From Scatonaster sp045598705 (GTDB lineage Bacteria > Bacillota > Clostridia > Saccharofermentanales > Saccharofermentanaceae): a stretch of 64,000 bases of DNA. The stretch covers positions 1 to 64,000 of the forward strand of contig JAZLMM010000049.1 of assembly GCA_045598705.1 (NCBI GenBank), read 5' to 3'. The notes under the pieces are model-generated. The model was not told the origin of the DNA, made no database searches, and saw nothing but the letters and a program-made list of their open reading frames with translations. Positions 1 to 8,961 of the stretch are shown here, piece after piece. The translations under genes and the position numbers were made by a program. Numbering within the stretch: the stretch's first letter is position 1; every line of letters begins with the position of its first letter.

Positions 1-928
1 GACCTTCGAGATTCTCATACACGTTATTCGTCTTCGGGAAATAGAGAATACCCTGAAGATTGAAAGGATAATCCATATTGAGATGAATCCAGAACAACGG
101 ATCCTTCATGTCATGGAACACATTATGGTAGAAGTCCTTATATTCTTCTTCCGTACAATCCTTCGGTGCTTTCTTCCAGAGCGGTTCCGTATCATTGATC
201 GGCATATCCTCATGCTCGTATCCCTTATACTCTTCGCCTTTCTCCTCTGCTTCCTTCTTCTTCTTCGCTTCGTCTTCTCGACGCTTACGATCTGCGACGA
301 TATCGCTCCAATAAAGGTCGAAAGGCATGAATGAGCAATACTTCGTCAGCACACCACGAATCTTACCGGCATCGAAGATCTTCTTTGCTTCTTCAGAAAG
401 TGTAATCGTAATGGTCGTACCACGCATCTCTCGGTCAGAATCCGAAATCTCATAATCCATACCATCTTCTGAGATCCAACGTACAGCCGCCGCCTCTTTC
501 TGGAATGATTTCGTATCAATCTGCACCTTGTCAGCAACCATAAATGCAGAATAGAAACCGAGACCGAAGTGGCCGATGATGCCGCTAGCATCCGTACTTT
601 CTTCTTTATACTTCTCAACGAAATCCATCGCACCGGAGAAAGCAATCTGGTTGATATACTTGTCCACTTCCTCCTCGGTCATACCAATACCATTATCGAT
701 GAAGGATAGCGTACCTTCTTCGCTGTCATACTCGACACGAAGCTGATAATCATCTGTCTCTGGCTTCTCCGCCTCGCCTAGATCAACCAGACGCTTGAAC
801 TTAGCGATTGCATCCGAACCATTGGAGACGAGTTCTCTTACGAAAATATCCTGGTCAGAATACAGCCACTTTCGAATAATCGGGAAAATGTTTTCCGTCG
901 TTACTGAAATCGTACCTTTTCTTGCCAT
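1..928 (-). CDS. htpG: Hsp90-family chaperone HtpG, N-terminal part (cut by window edge)
   Basis: ATP-dependent cytosolic chaperone of the Hsp90 family; about 309 N-terminal residues are visible and the C-terminal half lies beyond the left edge. The GHKL ATPase fold is clear: RELVSN with the catalytic-type Glu32 and nucleotide-binding Asn36, the DNGIGM motif at residues 78-83, and GHFGLGF at 119-125 followed by a YSAFMVADKV-like stretch. The ATG at 928 is preceded by GGAGG on the minus strand. It lies 25 bp downstream of the class IV aminotransferase gene and is probably co-transcribed with it. No CIRCE element precedes it. An acidic, lysine-rich loop near residues 210-230 is typical of HtpG middle-domain linkers. 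Confidence 0.96.
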   Translation of the reverse strand, partial: MARKGTISVTTENIFPIIRKWLYSDQDIFVRELVSNGSDAIAKFKRLVDLGEAEKPETDDYQLRVEYDSEEGTLSFIDNGIGMTEEEVDKYINQIAFSGAMDFVEKYKEESTDASGIIGHFGLGFYSAFMVADKVQIDTKSFQKEAAAVRWISEDGMDYEISDSDREMRGTTITITLSEEAKKIFDAGKIRGVLTKYCSFMPFDLYWSDIVADRKRREDEAKKKKEAEEKGEEYKGYEHEDMPINDTEPLWKKAPKDCTEEEYKDFYHNVFHDMKDPLFWIHLNMDYPFNLQGILYFPKTNNVYENLEG

Positions 929-953
929 GTATATAAACCTCCAAAAATTATAA

Positions 954-1835
954 TCATTTCTTCTTGTGTGCATCGATATACGCATGCACGATATCCTGAT
1001 AACTTGATATCAGATCAATAATCGCCGGACAGGAAGATGATGAGAATTTCTCTTCATCGATCGATGCAACCGGCAGTATATCAAATGGAGAACTAGTAAC
1101 AAAGAGCCCCATTCTCGGCGTCTCCTGATTGAGTTCTGCCTCCATACGCACCAATTCTTCCATGGTAAAAGCACCTTCAACGAGTGTAAGGCCTGCTTTC
1201 ATGATTGCTTCTTTCACATACTTTCTTGTAATGCCAATCAGGATCAACGACTCATCCGGTGAATATACCTGATCGTCCACGATCACGAAGAAGTTAGAAC
1301 GACCACCTTCCACGAATTTTCCGTCATTCCCACGAAGAATGACTTCATACGGCATACCGAAAGAAGTCTCTGTGTTCTGTGCTTGCGCAACAGCCGACTT
1401 ATAATCGCCACGGAATACCTTAACATGTGGCTCGACACGTTCCCATGTCAAGCTATGCGTAACAATACCCTCCTGATACATCTTCGCGGTAGGATAAGTC
1501 ATGTTACTCAGATAAAGCAAAGTATGGGACTTGGTGAGGACTACGCGAATGTTGCCGTCTGTCATGCCACTATCCGCAATCAACGCACACGCAGCGGAAT
1601 AATAAGAATCCGGTTCAATGGTGAAATTCTCCTTGGCCTCAACAGATTTCGATAGACGAATCATGTGATCTTCAAAGAACAGCAACACGCCTTCCTGAAA
1701 ACGAATGGACTCATAATAGGTGATCTCATCGGTAGGAGTGAATAGCGTCTGAGCGGAAGGAGCGTCAAAGGAGACCTTCTCCCCGTCCAATATGCAAAAT
1801 TCACCAATATTACCTTCCACCAAAGGATACGCCAT
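954..1835 (-). CDS. Class IV PLP-dependent aminotransferase (branched-chain / D-amino-acid aminotransferase fold)
   Basis: A 293-residue fold-type IV PLP enzyme, the family of branched-chain aminotransferase (IlvE), D-alanine aminotransferase and aminodeoxychorismate lyase (PabC). The probable PLP lysine is in a GDYKS context near residue 146. The family Glu followed by a (G)RSNFFV motif lies near residue 176 (VEGGRSNFF). The C-terminal half has the expected GITRKYV segment. The ATG at 1835 follows an AGGTGG site; a GTG nine bases upstream overlaps that site and is less likely. The exact substrate cannot be told from sequence. It has its own promoter and operator-like dyads upstream and is followed by htpG. 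Confidence 0.85.
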   Translation of the reverse strand: MAYPLVEGNIGEFCILDGEKVSFDAPSAQTLFTPTDEITYYESIRFQEGVLLFFEDHMIRLSKSVEAKENFTIEPDSYYSAACALIADSGMTDGNIRVVLTKSHTLLYLSNMTYPTAKMYQEGIVTHSLTWERVEPHVKVFRGDYKSAVAQAQNTETSFGMPYEVILRGNDGKFVEGGRSNFFVIVDDQVYSPDESLILIGITRKYVKEAIMKAGLTLVEGAFTMEELVRMEAELNQETPRMGLFVTSSPFDILPVASIDEEKFSSSSCPAIIDLISSYQDIVHAYIDAHKKK

Positions 1836-1872
1836 TCTTTCCACCTTCTATCGCATAAGCCAAGCGAAATTT

Positions 1873-1890
1873 ATGCATGAAATCATGCAT
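1873..1890. repeat. Operator-like dyad in the aminotransferase leader
   Basis: ATGCATGA-AA-TCATGCAT, two perfect 8-bp arms separated by 2 bp. It lies between the predicted -10 box (1899-1904) and the start codon at 1835, about +9 to +26 of the transcript, a usual place for a repressor site. No protein can be named for it. Confidence 0.45.
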
Positions 1891-1898
1891 TCTGTATA

Positions 1899-1927
1899 AT
1901 TCTACTCTTTTAAGGGGTTTTCGTAAA
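1899..1927 (-). promoter_or_regulatory. Predicted sigma-A promoter for aminotransferase-htpG
   Basis: On the minus strand TTTACG (1927-1922), a 17-bp spacer and TAGAAT (1904-1899). The spacer and the flank upstream of the -35 box hold an inverted repeat, TTTTAAGG (1908-1915) and CCTTAAAA (1930-1937). That repeat could be an operator or a weak hairpin. Confidence 0.5.
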
Positions 1928-2021
1928 CTCCTTAAAAACTGTGATTTGCACAACGATTTATAAGTTGTGTAATACAATAATTTACATACAATAGATTTAA
2001 TATCAACGTTCTCATACGGTG

Positions 2022-2050
2022 TTGACGTAACCGATCGGCTTTGCTAGAAT
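2022..2050 (+). promoter_or_regulatory. Predicted sigma-A promoter for the GNAT-argH operon
   Basis: TTGACG (2022-2027), a 17-bp spacer and TAGAAT (2045-2050). It lies about 90 bases upstream of the first acetyltransferase gene on the same strand. Confidence 0.65.
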
Positions 2051-2146
2051 TCGTTTATGCAAAATCGTTAATAAATATTCATAGTTTGATAGTTATCATG
2101 CATAGTTGATACGTATCTTGATGAGATTGCAGAATTGAGGTGGATT

Positions 2147-2653
2147 ATGAGACTTCGTCCTTTTAAGAAATGTGATGCGGACGCCATTGTGTCCTGGATC
2201 AGTAATGAACGGATTTTCCGATTCTGGTGCGCTGATCGATTTGAGTCTTATCCTATTTCCGGCTCCGATTTGGTTGCCCAATATGATGATCTTGCAATGA
2301 ATGATGATATTTTCCACTTCGTTGCATACGACGAGACCGGCGTAGTCGGGCATTTCAACATCCGTTATCCGGACCGGAATGATATCAATACCGTACGCCT
2401 CGGCTACGTCATTGTCGACAACCAGAAACGCGGGCAAGGACTGGGGAAGCAGATGATTCGTCTTGCTTTGGACTATGCGATTGAATTCATGCACGCAACC
2501 AAGGTAACCATTGGTGTTTTTGCCGAGAATGCACCAGCACTTAACTGTTACCTTTCATCTGGCTTTCAAGATACCGGTGTCGCAAATACATATACTTTCA
2601 ACAATGAGGAATGGGTTTGCAAAGAGCTTTCTTACGAACCATATTCGGAATGA
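2147..2653 (+). CDS. GNAT family N-acetyltransferase
   Basis: 168 residues of the RimJ/RimL-like GNAT fold, transferring an acetyl group from acetyl-CoA to an unknown amine. The acetyl-CoA pyrophosphate loop is visible as KRGQGLG after a beta-strand GYVIVD, around residues 83-95. The C-terminal part has the family pattern of an Asn followed by YLSSGF near residue 135. The ATG at 2147 follows GAGG with 6 bp spacing; a TTG 12 bases upstream is less likely. The next GNAT gene starts 12 bp downstream and argH follows, so the three probably form one operon. Whether either acetyltransferase acts in arginine metabolism cannot be told. Confidence 0.87.
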   Translation: MRLRPFKKCDADAIVSWISNERIFRFWCADRFESYPISGSDLVAQYDDLAMNDDIFHFVAYDETGVVGHFNIRYPDRNDINTVRLGYVIVDNQKRGQGLGKQMIRLALDYAIEFMHATKVTIGVFAENAPALNCYLSSGFQDTGVANTYTFNNEEWVCKELSYEPYSE

Positions 2654-2665
2654 GCGAGGCTTGAT

Positions 2666-3118
2666 ATGGAATATCGTGTAATGACGATTGATGATTACGA
2701 AGAAGTATACAAGATGTGGATGTCCTGCAAGGGCATGGGATTCAATGATGTCGACGATTCCAAAGAAGGCATCCAGAAGTATCTTGACCGTAACCCCAAC
2801 ACGAGTTTTGTTGCAGAAGAGACTACTTCTTATGGTAAAATAATATGCGGCGCGATTCTATGTGGACATGACGGCCGTAGAGGAATCATTCAGCACACTT
2901 GTGTTCATCCGGATTTCCGTCACCAACATATCGGAGAGAACCTAGTAGCTTACGCTTTGGATGCATTGCGCAAAGAGAAGATCAGTAAAGTTCTACTTGT
3001 CGCCTTTAAATATAACGAAGGCGCGAACGCATTCTGGGAGAAACAAGGGTTTACATTACGTGAAGACCTAAATTACAGGAATCGCTGTCTGGTAGATCTA
3101 GTAAGAATTGATACATAA
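2666..3118 (+). CDS. GNAT family N-acetyltransferase
   Basis: A 150-residue single-domain acetyltransferase. The acetyl-CoA binding strand-loop-helix is read as VHPDFRHQHIGENL near residues 88-101, with the R-x-x-x-x-G core, and is preceded by a GHDGRRG turn typical of YpeA-like acetyltransferases. The C-terminus has a FWEKQGF motif. Its position directly before argH recalls N-acetylglutamate-forming GNATs, but the sequence is not clearly ArgA-like, so this is only a contextual hint. The gene lies 12 bp after the preceding GNAT gene and 14 bp before argH. Confidence 0.84.
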   Translation: MEYRVMTIDDYEEVYKMWMSCKGMGFNDVDDSKEGIQKYLDRNPNTSFVAEETTSYGKIICGAILCGHDGRRGIIQHTCVHPDFRHQHIGENLVAYALDALRKEKISKVLLVAFKYNEGANAFWEKQGFTLREDLNYRNRCLVDLVRIDT

Positions 3119-3132
3119 GGAGATAGAATGAT

Positions 3133-4500
3133 ATGGCAAAGAAAATGTGGGCAGGCAGATTTGAGAAAGCAACCGACAAGGCAGTGAATGACTTTAATTC
3201 CTCACTCCCCTTTGACTGCAGAATGTATAAGCAAGATATCGAGGGTTCCGTAGCCCATAGTAAGATGCTGGCGAAGCAAGGCATCATCTCTCAAGAGGAT
3301 GCCGATGCCATCCGCGAAGGCCTTCTTTCCATCCTAGATGATATTGAATCCGGCAAGTTGACCTTCGATTCCGATGCAGAAGACATTCATATGTTTATCG
3401 AAGAAGAGCTCACTAATCGCATCGGTGATGCCGGCAAGCGCCTCCACACCGGTCGTTCCAGAAACGATCAAGTCGCACTGGACCAGCGTCTCTACGCAGT
3501 GGATGAAGCCAAGGAGATTCAATCTCTCCTCGGTCAGCTTCGTGACACACTGATTGAGATTGCCAAAAATAACACCGAGACCTATATGCCGGGCTATACC
3601 CACCTTCAGCGTGCACAGCCAATCACCTTCGCACACTACTTGATGGCCTATATCGAGATGTTCGGTCGTGACATGGACCGTCTGGACGAAGCCATCGCAA
3701 GAACCAATATCTCCCCTTTGGGCTCCGGCGCACTGGCCGGCACCACCTATCCCTTAGATCGTCCTTTTGTGGCGGATGAACTTGGTATGAATGGTGTTAC
3801 GCTCAATTCTTTAGATGGTGTTGCAGATCGTGACTGGGCCATTGAGATTGCATCTTTTGCCTCGATCCTGATGATGCATCTTTCTAGATTCTCGGAAGAG
3901 ATCATCCTATATTCTTCGCAGGAATTTAAGTTCATCGAACTAGATGATGCCTACTCCACAGGCTCTTCCATGATGCCGCAGAAGAAGAATCCTGATGTTG
4001 CAGAGTTGACACGTGGCAAGACCGGACGCGTATATGGAGACTTGATTTCGCTTCTCGTCACCATGAAAGGCCTGCCACTCACTTATAACAAAGATATGCA
4101 GGAAGTTCAGGAAGCCATCTTCGACGTCATCGATACCATCAAGGGCGTTCTGGTTCCTTTCACCGGCATGATCCGTACCATGACATTGCGTAAACACAAT
4201 ATGGCCAATGCAGCATTGGGTGGTTTTACCAATGCGACCGACCTTGCCGACTATCTTGTTCGAAAAGGTATTCCATTCCGTAGTACCCACGAGATCTCAG
4301 GTAAACTGGTACACTATGCCATTGAACACAATACAACATTAGAGAAGCTCTCCCTTGAGGAGTTCAGACAGTTCTCAGAATTGATCGACGAGGATGTCTA
4401 TGAAGCGATTTCTCTTGAAACATGTGTAAACAAACGATTAATTATTGGTGCACCGGCCCCTCAAACAGTTGAAAAAGCTTTGGAAACGATAAATAATTAA
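3133..4500 (+). CDS. argH: Argininosuccinate lyase
   Basis: Cleaves argininosuccinate to arginine and fumarate, the last step of arginine biosynthesis, in the cytosol as a homotetramer. The 455-residue length is usual for the family. The fumarase/aspartase superfamily signature GSSMMPQKKNPD is present near residue 276, along with TGRSRNDQ near residue 98 and the GYTHLQRAQP motif carrying the catalytic-type His near residue 157. An AAGGAGAT site precedes the ATG. No argG or other arg genes are in the window. Confidence 0.97.
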   Translation: MAKKMWAGRFEKATDKAVNDFNSSLPFDCRMYKQDIEGSVAHSKMLAKQGIISQEDADAIREGLLSILDDIESGKLTFDSDAEDIHMFIEEELTNRIGDAGKRLHTGRSRNDQVALDQRLYAVDEAKEIQSLLGQLRDTLIEIAKNNTETYMPGYTHLQRAQPITFAHYLMAYIEMFGRDMDRLDEAIARTNISPLGSGALAGTTYPLDRPFVADELGMNGVTLNSLDGVADRDWAIEIASFASILMMHLSRFSEEIILYSSQEFKFIELDDAYSTGSSMMPQKKNPDVAELTRGKTGRVYGDLISLLVTMKGLPLTYNKDMQEVQEAIFDVIDTIKGVLVPFTGMIRTMTLRKHNMANAALGGFTNATDLADYLVRKGIPFRSTHEISGKLVHYAIEHNTTLEKLSLEEFRQFSELIDEDVYEAISLETCVNKRLIIGAPAPQTVEKALETINN

Positions 4501-4544
4501 ATTATATTATTAATTTCGAAGTTTCTTCGGTAGGAGAGAATCAT

Positions 4545-6470
4545 TTGGCACGCGCAAGAATTGGACTATTCATGAGTGAGATCACACAGGATTTTCAATC
4601 AGCCTGTGGAAAAGCAATCGTCGATCTTGCATCCATACGAGACATGGATGTATTCATATATGCGTCGTACGGTTCCTACTCATCGCCCTATGGACGTAAT
4701 CTTCTTGCTGAAATTGGAAAGAAGAATATCATTCGTTTGCCGGATTATTCAACTTTCGATGCAATCATTGTGTTACCGAGCACATTTGACATCAATGGCA
4801 TGGAGCGTGAATTCTTCGAATTGATTCGTGCTCAAGCCACCTGTCCGGTAATCTGTCTGCAAACCGGTCACTCTGATTTCTATACACTGACAAGTGATAA
4901 TCAAGATGCCATCTATCACATGACGCGTCATTTCATCAAAGAGCATCAATTTACGGATATCTGCTATATGTCTGGCCCGTACAAACATAAGGATTCTCCT
5001 GAACGTCTTCGTGGTTTTGTCGAGGCCATGCGTGACAGTGGCTTAAGTATTGATACCAACACCATTTATGAGGGTAATTACTGGCGCAACCGAGGAGCCA
5101 AAGCGATTGACTTCTTTATGGATGGACGTCGTGAATATCCGCAGGCCATCGTTTGTGCCAATGACTATATGGCTCTCTCCGTAATTGAAGAGTTGAAGAA
5201 ACGCGGCGTGCGTGTTCCAGAAGATGTATGTGTAAGTGGATTCGACGATATTCGTGAAGGACAGGACTCCTTCCCTTCTCTCACAACCGTAACGGTTCAT
5301 CCCGAGAGTTTTGCAGATGCCGCCTTCAAGATTATTGATGACATCAAAGAAGGCAGACAGACTTCTCGTTATGTTACGCTCAATGGTAATTTCCATTTTC
5401 GAGCAAGCTGCGGTTGTGGAAAGCAATGTATCAGCAGCAATATCACAGAGATCAATGCTCTTCTGAACGACACAGAGTTCCGTCTTCGTGAAACAGGTCG
5501 AATCACTGCAGACTATCAGAACACATATGACATTGACAGTTCTCTGTCCGTTGCAAACTACTACTTCAACACATTAGGCTGTGACATCGGCTATGTATGT
5601 TTCTGTGATGAATCCGACCCACAATTCTTCTCGACCGAAGATGGGAGTGCTTTTACCGACAATATGTTACTTCTTCAGATTATGCATGCGAACAACCAAC
5701 GTCAAGCAACGCCTGTAAATGAGAAGTTCCCTCGCAAAGAAGTACTGCCACGTTTCTGTTTCGAGACCGATGAACCAGGAACATATATTGTTCTACCGAT
5801 CAACTACAAGAATATGGAGTATGGCTATCTAGTTCTCAAACCTAATCACAATCAATGGTTGAATTCCATCACAAACACCTATATCAGTACATTATCCTCT
5901 GCGATTGAGAATTGCTATTATCAGAAGAAGTTCAGCCGAATCAACGAGATTACAAAGCTCTCTCAAACAGATGAACTAACAGGCCTATATAATCGTCGTG
6001 GCTTTGAGAATGCGCTTCAAGAGACACTCAAGAATGCTGCAGACAGCATGATCATCCATATTGCAAGTGTTGATATGGATAACCTTAAGGAGATAAATGA
6101 CACGTATGGTCATGGCGATGGCGATTTCGCGATATCCGAGATTTCCCGCGTTCTTCGCGAAAGTTTAGATGATGGTGAATTCTGCGCAAGATTCGGTGGA
6201 GATGAATTCTCTGTTGTCCTCGTCTCTTCAAGACCCAGTCGTGCCAAGGAGTTTGAGAACCAGTTCAATTATCTTTTGAAGAAAGCGTCCGACAGATCCG
6301 GCAAACCATATATCCTGCACGCAAGCATGGGCATCGCCCTTCTGTGTGCTCGTAACACAAGTGATGTACTCGATGCCATGCAAGAGGCAGATGAAAAAAT
6401 GTACGCCCAGAAGCGGGCGTACAAGAATTCGATTACACCATCGGAGCAAGGTACTACTCCATCCAACTGA
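4545..6470 (+). CDS. Diguanylate cyclase with LacI-type sugar-binding-protein-like sensor domain
   Basis: A 641-residue fusion. Residues 1-280 look like the periplasmic-binding-protein fold of LacI/GalR regulators: ARIGLFM start, AIVCANDYMALSVIEELKKRG and a VSGFDDI segment. The N-terminal helix-turn-helix of those regulators is missing. A CGCGK cysteine cluster follows near residue 288, then a GAF-like middle region. Residues about 475-630 form a GGDEF domain with DELTGLYNRRGF, a MDNLKEINDTYGH motif and intact RFGGDEF near residue 550, so synthesis of cyclic di-GMP is expected. I see no signal peptide or membrane segment, so the sensor is probably cytosolic. Start is TTG at 4545 after TAGGAGA; 44 bp follow argH. 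Confidence 0.88.
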   Translation: MARARIGLFMSEITQDFQSACGKAIVDLASIRDMDVFIYASYGSYSSPYGRNLLAEIGKKNIIRLPDYSTFDAIIVLPSTFDINGMEREFFELIRAQATCPVICLQTGHSDFYTLTSDNQDAIYHMTRHFIKEHQFTDICYMSGPYKHKDSPERLRGFVEAMRDSGLSIDTNTIYEGNYWRNRGAKAIDFFMDGRREYPQAIVCANDYMALSVIEELKKRGVRVPEDVCVSGFDDIREGQDSFPSLTTVTVHPESFADAAFKIIDDIKEGRQTSRYVTLNGNFHFRASCGCGKQCISSNITEINALLNDTEFRLRETGRITADYQNTYDIDSSLSVANYYFNTLGCDIGYVCFCDESDPQFFSTEDGSAFTDNMLLLQIMHANNQRQATPVNEKFPRKEVLPRFCFETDEPGTYIVLPINYKNMEYGYLVLKPNHNQWLNSITNTYISTLSSAIENCYYQKKFSRINEITKLSQTDELTGLYNRRGFENALQETLKNAADSMIIHIASVDMDNLKEINDTYGHGDGDFAISEISRVLRESLDDGEFCARFGGDEFSVVLVSSRPSRAKEFENQFNYLLKKASDRSGKPYILHASMGIALLCARNTSDVLDAMQEADEKMYAQKRAYKNSITPSEQGTTPSN

Positions 6471-6486
6471 TCCTATATTTCACTTC

Positions 6487-7845
6487 TTAATTTCGCATAC
6501 TGTGAATCGGTGCCGGTATACGTCCGCCACGTGAGATGAACGCTTCAGAAGATGCTGTATTCACTTCCATAATCGGCGCATAACCAAGAAGACCACCAAA
6601 CTCAACCTGGTCGCCGACTTTCTTACCAGGAACCGGAATCACACGAACAGCAGTAGTCTTATTATTGAAAGTTCCCAGTGCCATCTCATCTGCAATGATA
6701 CCAGAAATAGTGGAGGCAGGAGTATCGCCAGGAATCGCAATCATGTCTAGTCCAACCGAGCAGACACACGTCATCGCTTCCAGTTTCTCAAGTCTTAAGA
6801 AGCCTTTCTCCGCGACTTCAATCATACCTTCATCTTCAGAAACCGGGATAAATGCACCGGAGAGGCCACCAACGAACGACGATGCCATCGTTCCACCCTT
6901 CTTCACAGCATCATTGAGCATCGCCAGTGCAGCGGTTGTTCCCCAAGCGCCACAGTGCTCCAGACCGAACTCTTCCAGAATTCTTCCGACCGAGTCGCCA
7001 ACGGCTGGTGTTGGTGCCAAAGACAAGTCAATAATACCAAATGGTACATTGAGGCGTGCTGACGCTTCTCTCGCAACCAGTTCACCTACTCGTGTAATCT
7101 TAAATGCTGCCTTCTTGATGGTCTCAGCAACCACACCAAGGTCTTCACCCTTCACCGTCTCAAGCGCAGCTTTAATTACACCTGGACCTGAAATACCAAC
7201 ATTGATGACGCACTCCGGTTCACCAGGACCTAAGAAAGCACCTGCCATGAACGGATTATCCTCCGGTGCATTGGCAAATACCACAAGCTTCGCGCATCCC
7301 AACGCATCACGATCTTTGGTCGCTTCGGCCGTCTGCTTGATGATCACGCCCATATCGCGAACCGCATCCATATTGATGCCAGAACGCGTTGAGGCAAGAT
7401 TAATCGAAGAGCATACGCAATCTGTTACAGCCAACGCCTCCGGGATAGACTCGATTAGGCGCTTATCTGAGATTGTATAACCCTTCTGAACCATAGCAGA
7501 GAATCCACCGATAAAATTGACGCCACACTCCTTCGCCGCACGATCAAGCGTCTGGGCAAACATGGTATAATCCTTCGCACCGGATGCCGCCGCAACGATA
7601 GAGATCGGCGTAACGGAGATTCGCTTATTCACGATCGGTACACGATACTTCTCCGTAATCTCTTCTCCGACTTTGACCAGATCCTTCGCATAACGCGTGA
7701 TCTTATCGTAGATCTTCTGACAGGACTTCTCTGGCGTATCTGCCGCGCAGTCCATCAGGTTGATACCCATAGTAATGGTTCTTACATCCAGATGCTGTTC
7801 CTGAAACATCCGAACCGTTTCTAATACTTCAAAATCTGTTATCAT
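6487..7845 (-). CDS. DUF711 / UPF0210 (PFL-like) family protein
   Basis: A 452-residue protein of the conserved UPF0210 family, which has a glycyl-radical-enzyme-like (PFL/RNR) fold by family knowledge but no established reaction. Recognisable segments are RTITMGINLMDC near the N-terminus, RISVTPISIVAA, and a glycine-rich FGGLLGYAPIMEVN close to the C-terminus. As in many Firmicutes it is paired with a small ACT-domain protein encoded 24 bp upstream, and the two are probably co-transcribed. It converges with the GGDEF gene; only 16 bp separate the stop codons and I see no strong terminator between them. Confidence 0.85.
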   Translation of the reverse strand: MITDFEVLETVRMFQEQHLDVRTITMGINLMDCAADTPEKSCQKIYDKITRYAKDLVKVGEEITEKYRVPIVNKRISVTPISIVAAASGAKDYTMFAQTLDRAAKECGVNFIGGFSAMVQKGYTISDKRLIESIPEALAVTDCVCSSINLASTRSGINMDAVRDMGVIIKQTAEATKDRDALGCAKLVVFANAPEDNPFMAGAFLGPGEPECVINVGISGPGVIKAALETVKGEDLGVVAETIKKAAFKITRVGELVAREASARLNVPFGIIDLSLAPTPAVGDSVGRILEEFGLEHCGAWGTTAALAMLNDAVKKGGTMASSFVGGLSGAFIPVSEDEGMIEVAEKGFLRLEKLEAMTCVCSVGLDMIAIPGDTPASTISGIIADEMALGTFNNKTTAVRVIPVPGKKVGDQVEFGGLLGYAPIMEVNTASSEAFISRGGRIPAPIHSMRN

Positions 7846-7869
7846 TTATCAAACCTGCCTAGTTAATCA

Positions 7870-8160
7870 TTAAATTCTGTGCATTGCGTAGAATAGATCC
7901 GTATGCTGAATACGAATCGACACGCCGATTTCTTCACCGACTTGATCGAGCTTCTCTGAGAGTGATTTCATATCTGACTTCGTAGCCTTCAGGTCAACCA
8001 GCATAATCATGGTGAAAATATCATCCAGGATCGTCTGGGTGATGTCGTTGATGTTCACATCTTCTTCAGCAAGCAATGCAGAAATCTTCGCAATGATGCC
8101 TACTGCGTCGCAACCGACAACGGTGATGACTGCCTTGTTCTTATCTTTATCTGTACTCAT
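7870..8160 (-). CDS. ACT domain-containing protein (UPF0237 type)
   Basis: A 96-residue single ACT domain (VITVVGCDAVGIIAKISALLAEE then a NINDI turn), a ligand-binding regulatory fold usually sensing amino acids. The ATG at 8160 follows AGAGGA at good spacing; an upstream in-frame start at 8196 would overlap the preceding gene and lacks a better site. It is the standard partner of the DUF711 protein encoded directly downstream. A regulatory role on that protein is inferred from the conserved pairing only. Confidence 0.85.
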   Translation of the reverse strand: MSTDKDKNKAVITVVGCDAVGIIAKISALLAEEDVNINDITQTILDDIFTMIMLVDLKATKSDMKSLSEKLDQVGEEIGVSIRIQHTDLFYAMHRI

Positions 8161-8192
8161 TGAAATATCCTCTTTTCTATATTGATAACTAC

Positions 8193-8927
8193 TCAAATAC
8201 GGTATGTCTTATTGGGCGTCGCTAATTCAAAATCCCAATCACCACAAGCTCGAGCTTCCAATTCGATATCCTCTCTGTCATAGAAAGGAACAAGATGCGA
8301 CAATACCGTCTTCTTCGCACGTAAGGCTTTGGCACACTCATAACATTCTTGCGGTGTAAGGTGAAGCATATTCGGTCTACGGTTCCCTTCTATCTCACCG
8401 CAGTCAATGATACACAGATCTGCATCATCAAGATATCCTGCAAAACACGTATCGACGGAACAATCTGACGTGTATACAAATACTTTTCCCTCATGTTCCA
8501 CGCGAATACCATAACATTCGACCGGATGTTTCGTGCGGAAGAATTTCGCCTTCGCACCAAACAAAGGTAACTCAGAATCATGCCCGATGTATCCGATCTT
8601 ATATCCCCAGTCTTGACTTAATGACTGAATTACACTCTCCGGCGTTTTGGGAGCAAAAATAGGAACATTCTTAAATGTAACGCCCTGCTTCGCATTCATG
8701 TCAATGGCATAACGCATCACCATGAGATCGCTATAATGATCTGCATGCAAATGAGTAATCAGAATGGCATCTAGTCCATTGATTGGAACATGTAACTGCA
8801 AATTAGAGAAAACTCCGCTACCACAATCGATCAAGACTCGTTTATCTCCAATTGTCAGAAGATAACCCGATGCAGCTTGGCCCGGTCCGGGATAGCCGCC
8901 ACAACAGCCTAAAATTGTAACTTCCAT
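8193..8927 (-). CDS. Metallo-beta-lactamase fold hydrolase (RNase Z / phosphodiesterase-like)
   Basis: A 244-residue MBL-fold enzyme with the metal-binding motif THLHADH (H59, H61, D63, H64). Further metal ligands are likely in the TSDCSVD and LSHLVPF segments. The N-terminus (VTILGCCGGYPGPG) resembles RNase Z and phosphodiesterase members of the family. Substrate is unknown. The ATG at 8927 follows GAGG with 9 bp spacing. A TGTGGTAAAAT extended -10 element lies just upstream at 8962-8972, so the gene may begin its own transcript leading into the ACT and DUF711 genes. Confidence 0.85.
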   Translation of the reverse strand: MEVTILGCCGGYPGPGQAASGYLLTIGDKRVLIDCGSGVFSNLQLHVPINGLDAILITHLHADHYSDLMVMRYAIDMNAKQGVTFKNVPIFAPKTPESVIQSLSQDWGYKIGYIGHDSELPLFGAKAKFFRTKHPVECYGIRVEHEGKVFVYTSDCSVDTCFAGYLDDADLCIIDCGEIEGNRRPNMLHLTPQECYECAKALRAKKTVLSHLVPFYDREDIELEARACGDWDFELATPNKTYRI

Positions 8928-8961
8928 AATATCGTGCCTCTTACTTCTAAAGTGCACAACT

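Larger units (their letters stand above)
1845..2146. other. Divergent intergenic region with two promoters
   Basis: About 300 bases without a gene separate the minus-strand aminotransferase from the plus-strand acetyltransferase operon. It holds one predicted promoter in each direction, an 8+8 bp dyad at 1873-1890 and an AT-rich stretch at about 1940-2010. I see no small gene or structured RNA here. Confidence 0.7.

Noticed and set aside
947..952. TATAAT on the minus strand just before htpG as a promoter
   Set aside because: There is no -35 box at usual distance, and the resulting leader would be too short to hold the ribosome binding site comfortably.
1908..1937. TTTTAAGG / CCTTAAAA as a transcription terminator
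   Set aside because: The stem is AT-rich with a 14-base loop, and it lies over a predicted promoter upstream of the genes, so an operator or chance repeat is more likely.
6665..7480. 271-residue plus-strand open frame
   Set aside because: It lies wholly antisense to the DUF711 gene, whose protein sequence is recognisable; its composition is Ser/Ala/Pro-rich as expected from a shadow frame.
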